From Candidatus Hydrothermota bacterium (lineage in GTDB: Bacteria; Hydrothermota; Hydrothermia; UBA1063), in contig QNDO01000056.1 of NCBI GenBank assembly GCA_003644895.1, positions 1 to 8,963 of the forward strand: DNA of 8,963 bases, read 5' to 3'. Positions 7,111-8,963 of this stretch are shown here, one piece after another (the stretch's first letter is position 1; every line of letters begins with the position of its first letter). The position numbers and the translations under genes were made by a program. Below the pieces are notes generated by a model. The model worked only from the letters and a program-made list of their open reading frames with translations, was not told the origin of the DNA and made no database searches.

Positions 7111-7140
7111 AATGGTGAAAAGTGGTAAAAAGTGGAGGAA
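7111..7140 (+). promoter_or_regulatory. Probable MraZ operator: three 10-base direct repeats
   Basis: Three consecutive 10-mers, AATGGTGAAA (7111-7120), AGTGGTAAAA (7121-7130) and AGTGGAGGAA (7131-7140), place a TGG core at exactly 10-base steps (7113, 7123, 7133). A weaker fourth unit, TATGTAAAAT, may precede them at 7101-7110. MraZ proteins are known to bind short direct repeats in their own promoters: TGGGN with 5-base spacers in E. coli, and AAAGTG(T/G) units in Mycoplasma. The repeats lie just upstream of mraZ, over the predicted transcription start, and the last one contains the ribosome binding site. Binding by this MraZ is inference, but position, period and core all agree. Confidence 0.78.
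7134..7138 (+). promoter_or_regulatory. Ribosome binding site deciding the mraZ TTG start
   Basis: GGAGG lies 6 bases before TTG at 7145, an ideal spacing. The only in-frame ATG nearby (7112) falls between the -10 box and the predicted transcription start, so it would not be in the mRNA made from this promoter. Confidence 0.75.
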
Positions 7141-7144
7141 AAAA

Positions 7145-7573
7145 TTGGCCAAAAGAGAGAAAAGGAATAATCGTTTTCATAAAATAGATGAAAAAGGTAG
7201 GGTTGCGATACCTGCCACTCTCAGAAGAAATCTCACATTTGGCGAGAGACTGGTGCTTACCAAAGGATTTGAAAAATGTATATACGCTTTCAGTGAGAAG
7301 GAATGGAAAGCTCTGATGCAGAGGATTCAAGACATTCCTCTTGTCGACGAGAAAAAAAGAAATGCTACACGTTATATTATGGGTGAAGCAGAAGAAGTAG
7401 AAATAGACCTACAGGGGAGGATTCTACTCCCCGGTCATCTAATGGAATACGCAGGAATTACAAAAGAATGTTATTTTGTTCGAATGCCTCGCTGGTTTGA
7501 AATTTGGAATCCTGAAGAGTACCAGAAGATGGTAGATAGAAAAAATATTGATTTTGAAGAGCTACCAATATGA
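7145..7573 (+). CDS. mraZ: Transcriptional regulator MraZ
   Basis: MraZ is the DNA-binding regulator that opens most dcw clusters and controls their promoter. From TTG 7145 the product has 142 residues, the usual family size, and begins MAKREKRNNRFHKIDEKGR. It has two SpoVT-AbrB type half-domains with the signatures DEKGRVAIP (15-23) and DLQGRILLP (88-96), the arrangement that builds a ring-shaped oligomer with basic DNA-contacting loops. A longer frame opens upstream, back to TTG 7082, but that codon is part of the -35 box and those residues would overlap the promoter and repeats, so the shorter start is chosen. The N-terminus is more basic than the common MFRGEYEH-type start. The stop overlaps rsmH by 4 bases (ATGA). 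Autoregulation through the adjacent repeats is expected from the family; whether it represses or activates here cannot be told. Confidence 0.92.
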   Translation: MAKREKRNNRFHKIDEKGRVAIPATLRRNLTFGERLVLTKGFEKCIYAFSEKEWKALMQRIQDIPLVDEKKRNATRYIMGEAEEVEIDLQGRILLPGHLMEYAGITKECYFVRMPRWFEIWNPEEYQKMVDRKNIDFEELPI

Positions 7574-8508
7574 GCGTTCATAAATCTGTACAGCTGGAAC
7601 ATGTCATCGATTACCTTTCTCCTTTGGAGGGAGAAATAGTAGTAGATGCAACTGCAGGTGAAGGCGGGCATACCAAAGCACTAGCTGAAAAAGTGGGAGG
7701 AAGTGGTATTGTTATAGCTTTGGAGAAAGACCCTGTCTATTTCCACAAACTAGAAGAAACAGTTAGAAACTATAAGAATGTTAGGATTTTCAACTGTGAT
7801 TATATTGAAATCTCCACAGTACTCACGGGACTTGGCATCGAAAAAGCTGGCAGAATTCTCTTTGATTTTGGGCTCTCTATTTTCCACATCGAGGATTCCG
7901 GTAGGGGATTTAGTTTTAAACGGGAAGAACCTCTTGACATGAGATTTAATCCGGAAGCGGGAAAGCCTTTGAGTTACTATATAAACAGGATGTCACCCAA
8001 AGAAATAACAGAAATACTGGTAAAATACGGAGAGGTAAAATATGCGAGCAAGGTTGCACAGGGTATTGTGGCAAGAAGGAAAAAATCTAAATTCAAGACA
8101 ACTTATGATCTTAATGATGTAATCGCAGAAATATTCAAAGGCCCTCTCTATAAAAATGAGCTTCCAAAAATTTACATGGCGTTTAGAATTTTTGTTAACG
8201 ATGAATTGAGGCACGTGGTAAAAGGGGCCGTAGGAGGGATTAAAATCCTCAAACCTGGAGGGAAAATAGCTTTTATCTCCTATCATTCTCTAGAGGATAG
8301 AATCATCAAACGACTTAAGATGCTATCTTGCATTACTCCTTTGACCGGCAAACCCATAGAACCCGATACTCAGGAAGTGGAAATAAATCCCAGAGCCAGG
8401 AGTTCAAAATTACGTGTATATGTAAAAAAGGAGGAATGTGATGAGGAAGAGCTTCATAATTGCCTTTCTGCTTTTACTTCTTCTTTTCCCCGTAACTTAC
8501 TTAAGTAG
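7570..8508 (+). CDS. rsmH: 16S rRNA (cytosine1402-N4)-methyltransferase RsmH (MraW)
   Basis: RsmH uses S-adenosylmethionine to methylate N4 of C1402 in the decoding centre of 16S rRNA. The 312 residues carry the SAM-binding loop DATAGEGGHTKAL (26-38), the acidic residue Glu52 in ALEKDP, Asp99 in FDFGLS, RGFSF (112-116) with PLDMRF (121-126), FVNDEL (208-213), ISYHSLEDRIIK (236-247) and NPRARSSKLRV (273-283). Several otherwise well-kept motifs are altered: the N-terminal HxPV is HKSV, DLGVSSxQ is DFGLSIFH, and the segment before LRIxVNDEL, usually like RHPATRTFQA, is NELPKIYMAF. The protein is still full length and looks functional. The ATG overlaps the mraZ stop; GAAGAG (7556-7561) is a modest ribosome binding site. 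The final 23 or so residues after VKKEE overlap the next gene and are probably not part of the conserved fold. Confidence 0.93.
   Translation: MSVHKSVQLEHVIDYLSPLEGEIVVDATAGEGGHTKALAEKVGGSGIVIALEKDPVYFHKLEETVRNYKNVRIFNCDYIEISTVLTGLGIEKAGRILFDFGLSIFHIEDSGRGFSFKREEPLDMRFNPEAGKPLSYYINRMSPKEITEILVKYGEVKYASKVAQGIVARRKKSKFKTTYDLNDVIAEIFKGPLYKNELPKIYMAFRIFVNDELRHVVKGAVGGIKILKPGGKIAFISYHSLEDRIIKRLKMLSCITPLTGKPIEPDTQEVEINPRARSSKLRVYVKKEECDEEELHNCLSAFTSSFPRNLLK
8428..8434 (+). promoter_or_regulatory. Ribosome binding site of the ftsL-like gene, inside rsmH
   Basis: AAGGAGG ends 6 bases before ATG 8441 and only 3 bases before the in-frame GTG 8438, which favours the ATG. It lies within rsmH codons for the Lys-Lys-Glu-Glu stretch. 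Confidence 0.8.
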
Positions 8509-8656
8509 CATTGTGACATCTCTTGCTTCTAAAGTGGCTAGATTAAAAAATCAAAGAGAAATAGTAAGAAGAGAAATGTTAATAAAAAGAGCCAAAATGG
8601 TAGAAGTCTCACGTCTGGAGAAGCTTCTATCTGGGAGAAATGGTGTGGAGAATTAA
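8441..8656 (+). CDS. ftsL: Short FtsL-like septum protein
   Basis: This 71-residue protein has a short basic N-terminus (MRKS), one strong hydrophobic segment (about 5-28, with six consecutive leucines) and a charged helical tail (29-71) with hydrophobic residues spaced as in a coiled coil (Val32, Leu35, Ile41, Met46, Val54, Leu59, Leu62). Its bitopic form, with the tail outside the cytoplasm, and its place between rsmH and an ftsI-like gene are those of FtsL, the division protein that pairs with FtsB and recruits the septal synthase. The ending VSRLEKLLSG resembles the RIExxA region of FtsL. FtsL is usually around 100 or more residues, so this is among the shortest plausible forms. FtsL is poorly conserved, so the call rests mainly on context and topology. 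It overlaps rsmH by 68 bases and the following gene by 17. Confidence 0.72.
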   Translation: MRKSFIIAFLLLLLLFPVTYLSSIVTSLASKVARLKNQREIVRREMLIKRAKMVEVSRLEKLLSGRNGVEN

Positions 8657-8963
8657 ATTTATAAAAATATTTCTTCTGATATTTTCTATTGTGGTCACGG
8701 TGAATCTATTCGCCCTTCAATTAACTTCCCTAGGGAAACCATATAGGGAAAGAGGAGTAAAGCAATCATTAAAACAAAAAACTCTACTTCCGGAGAGAGG
8801 AGAAATTCTTGACAGAAAACTCCATCCCGTGGCTACAAGTATCCCAGTTCTGAGGATATATCAAACTGGTAATCCTGTAGAATCGCGAAAAATTCTTTTA
8901 AAATATGGAATTCACCCCAAAAAGTTTAAAAATAGGAAAACATATTTTTTACTTATAGGAGAA
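8640..8963 (+). CDS. ftsI: Class B penicillin-binding protein, FtsI-like, N-terminal part (3' end outside window)
   Basis: The first 108 codons are present and the frame is open to the end of the window. They encode a short basic start (MVWRIKFIK), one membrane segment (about 10-28), a link KPYRERG (33-39) and the PBP dimerisation motif PERGEILDRKLHPVATS (51-67), matching the RGxIxDRxGxxLAxS pattern of class B transpeptidases. The catalytic SxxK, SxN and KTG motifs would lie downstream. In this cluster position the protein is expected to be the septal transpeptidase FtsI (PBP3), acting with FtsL and FtsW outside the membrane; a SpoVD-like paralogue cannot be excluded. The start is uncertain: ATG 8640 is only 2 bases after GGGAG (8633-8637), while GTG 8643 in the same frame has a better 5-base gap. 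Either start overlaps the end of the ftsL-like gene. Confidence 0.88.
   Translation, partial: MVWRIKFIKIFLLIFSIVVTVNLFALQLTSLGKPYRERGVKQSLKQKTLLPERGEILDRKLHPVATSIPVLRIYQTGNPVESRKILLKYGIHPKKFKNRKTYFLLIGE

Noticed and set aside
7082..7144. Longer mraZ reading frame starting at TTG 7082 or ATG 7112
   Set aside because: TTG 7082 is the -35 box and ATG 7112 lies before the predicted transcription start; the added residues do not look like MraZ, and TTG 7145 has a well-placed ribosome binding site.

Overview
The window is an AT-rich stretch of bacterial chromosome in which every recognised gene lies on the + strand. It holds three transcriptional blocks: the 3' end of an HD-GYP phosphodiesterase gene, a tig-clpP-clpX-lon-hflX operon, and the start of a division and cell wall (dcw) cluster, mraZ-rsmH-ftsL-ftsI. 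The last gene runs off the end. Proteins are rich in Lys, Glu, Arg and Ile, arginine is mostly AGA/AGG and isoleucine is often ATA. This fits a thermophilic or deep-branching bacterium, possibly one of the candidate phyla such as WOR-3. That placement is a guess from composition and motif divergence; no rRNA is present to settle it.

Region 1-489 is the end of an HD-GYP domain protein (cyclic-di-GMP hydrolase family). Its stop codon lies inside a near-perfect sigma-70 type promoter (TTGACA, 17-nt spacer, TATATT, 486-514) that should drive the next block. Region 550-7034 is the protein quality-control operon: trigger factor folds nascent chains, ClpP and ClpX form the ClpXP protease, Lon is the second ATP-dependent protease, and HflX is a ribosome-associated GTPase. 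All junctions are ATGA or TAATG overlaps, so translation is probably coupled from end to end. The clpX ribosome binding site is an 11-base perfect match to the 16S tail and sits in a predicted hairpin inside the clpP coding sequence.

Region 7035-7144 has no convincing terminator. It holds a second TTGACA-N17-TAAAAT promoter followed by three in-phase 10-base repeats with a TGG core, the expected layout of an MraZ operator. The repeats run over the predicted transcription start and into the ribosome binding site, and they imply that MraZ starts at a TTG codon (7145). The cluster continues with rsmH (16S rRNA m4C1402 methyltransferase), a very short FtsL-like membrane protein whose 5' end overlaps rsmH by 68 bases, and the first 108 codons of a class B penicillin-binding protein (FtsI-like).

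I found no mobile element, CRISPR array, RNA gene or new multi-gene system. The points worth following are regulatory and structural: the MraZ operator with its TTG start, the hidden clpX ribosome binding site, Glu in place of the catalytic Asp of ClpP, a shrunken PPIase domain in trigger factor, a divergent RsmH, and the overlapping rsmH/ftsL/ftsI genes.
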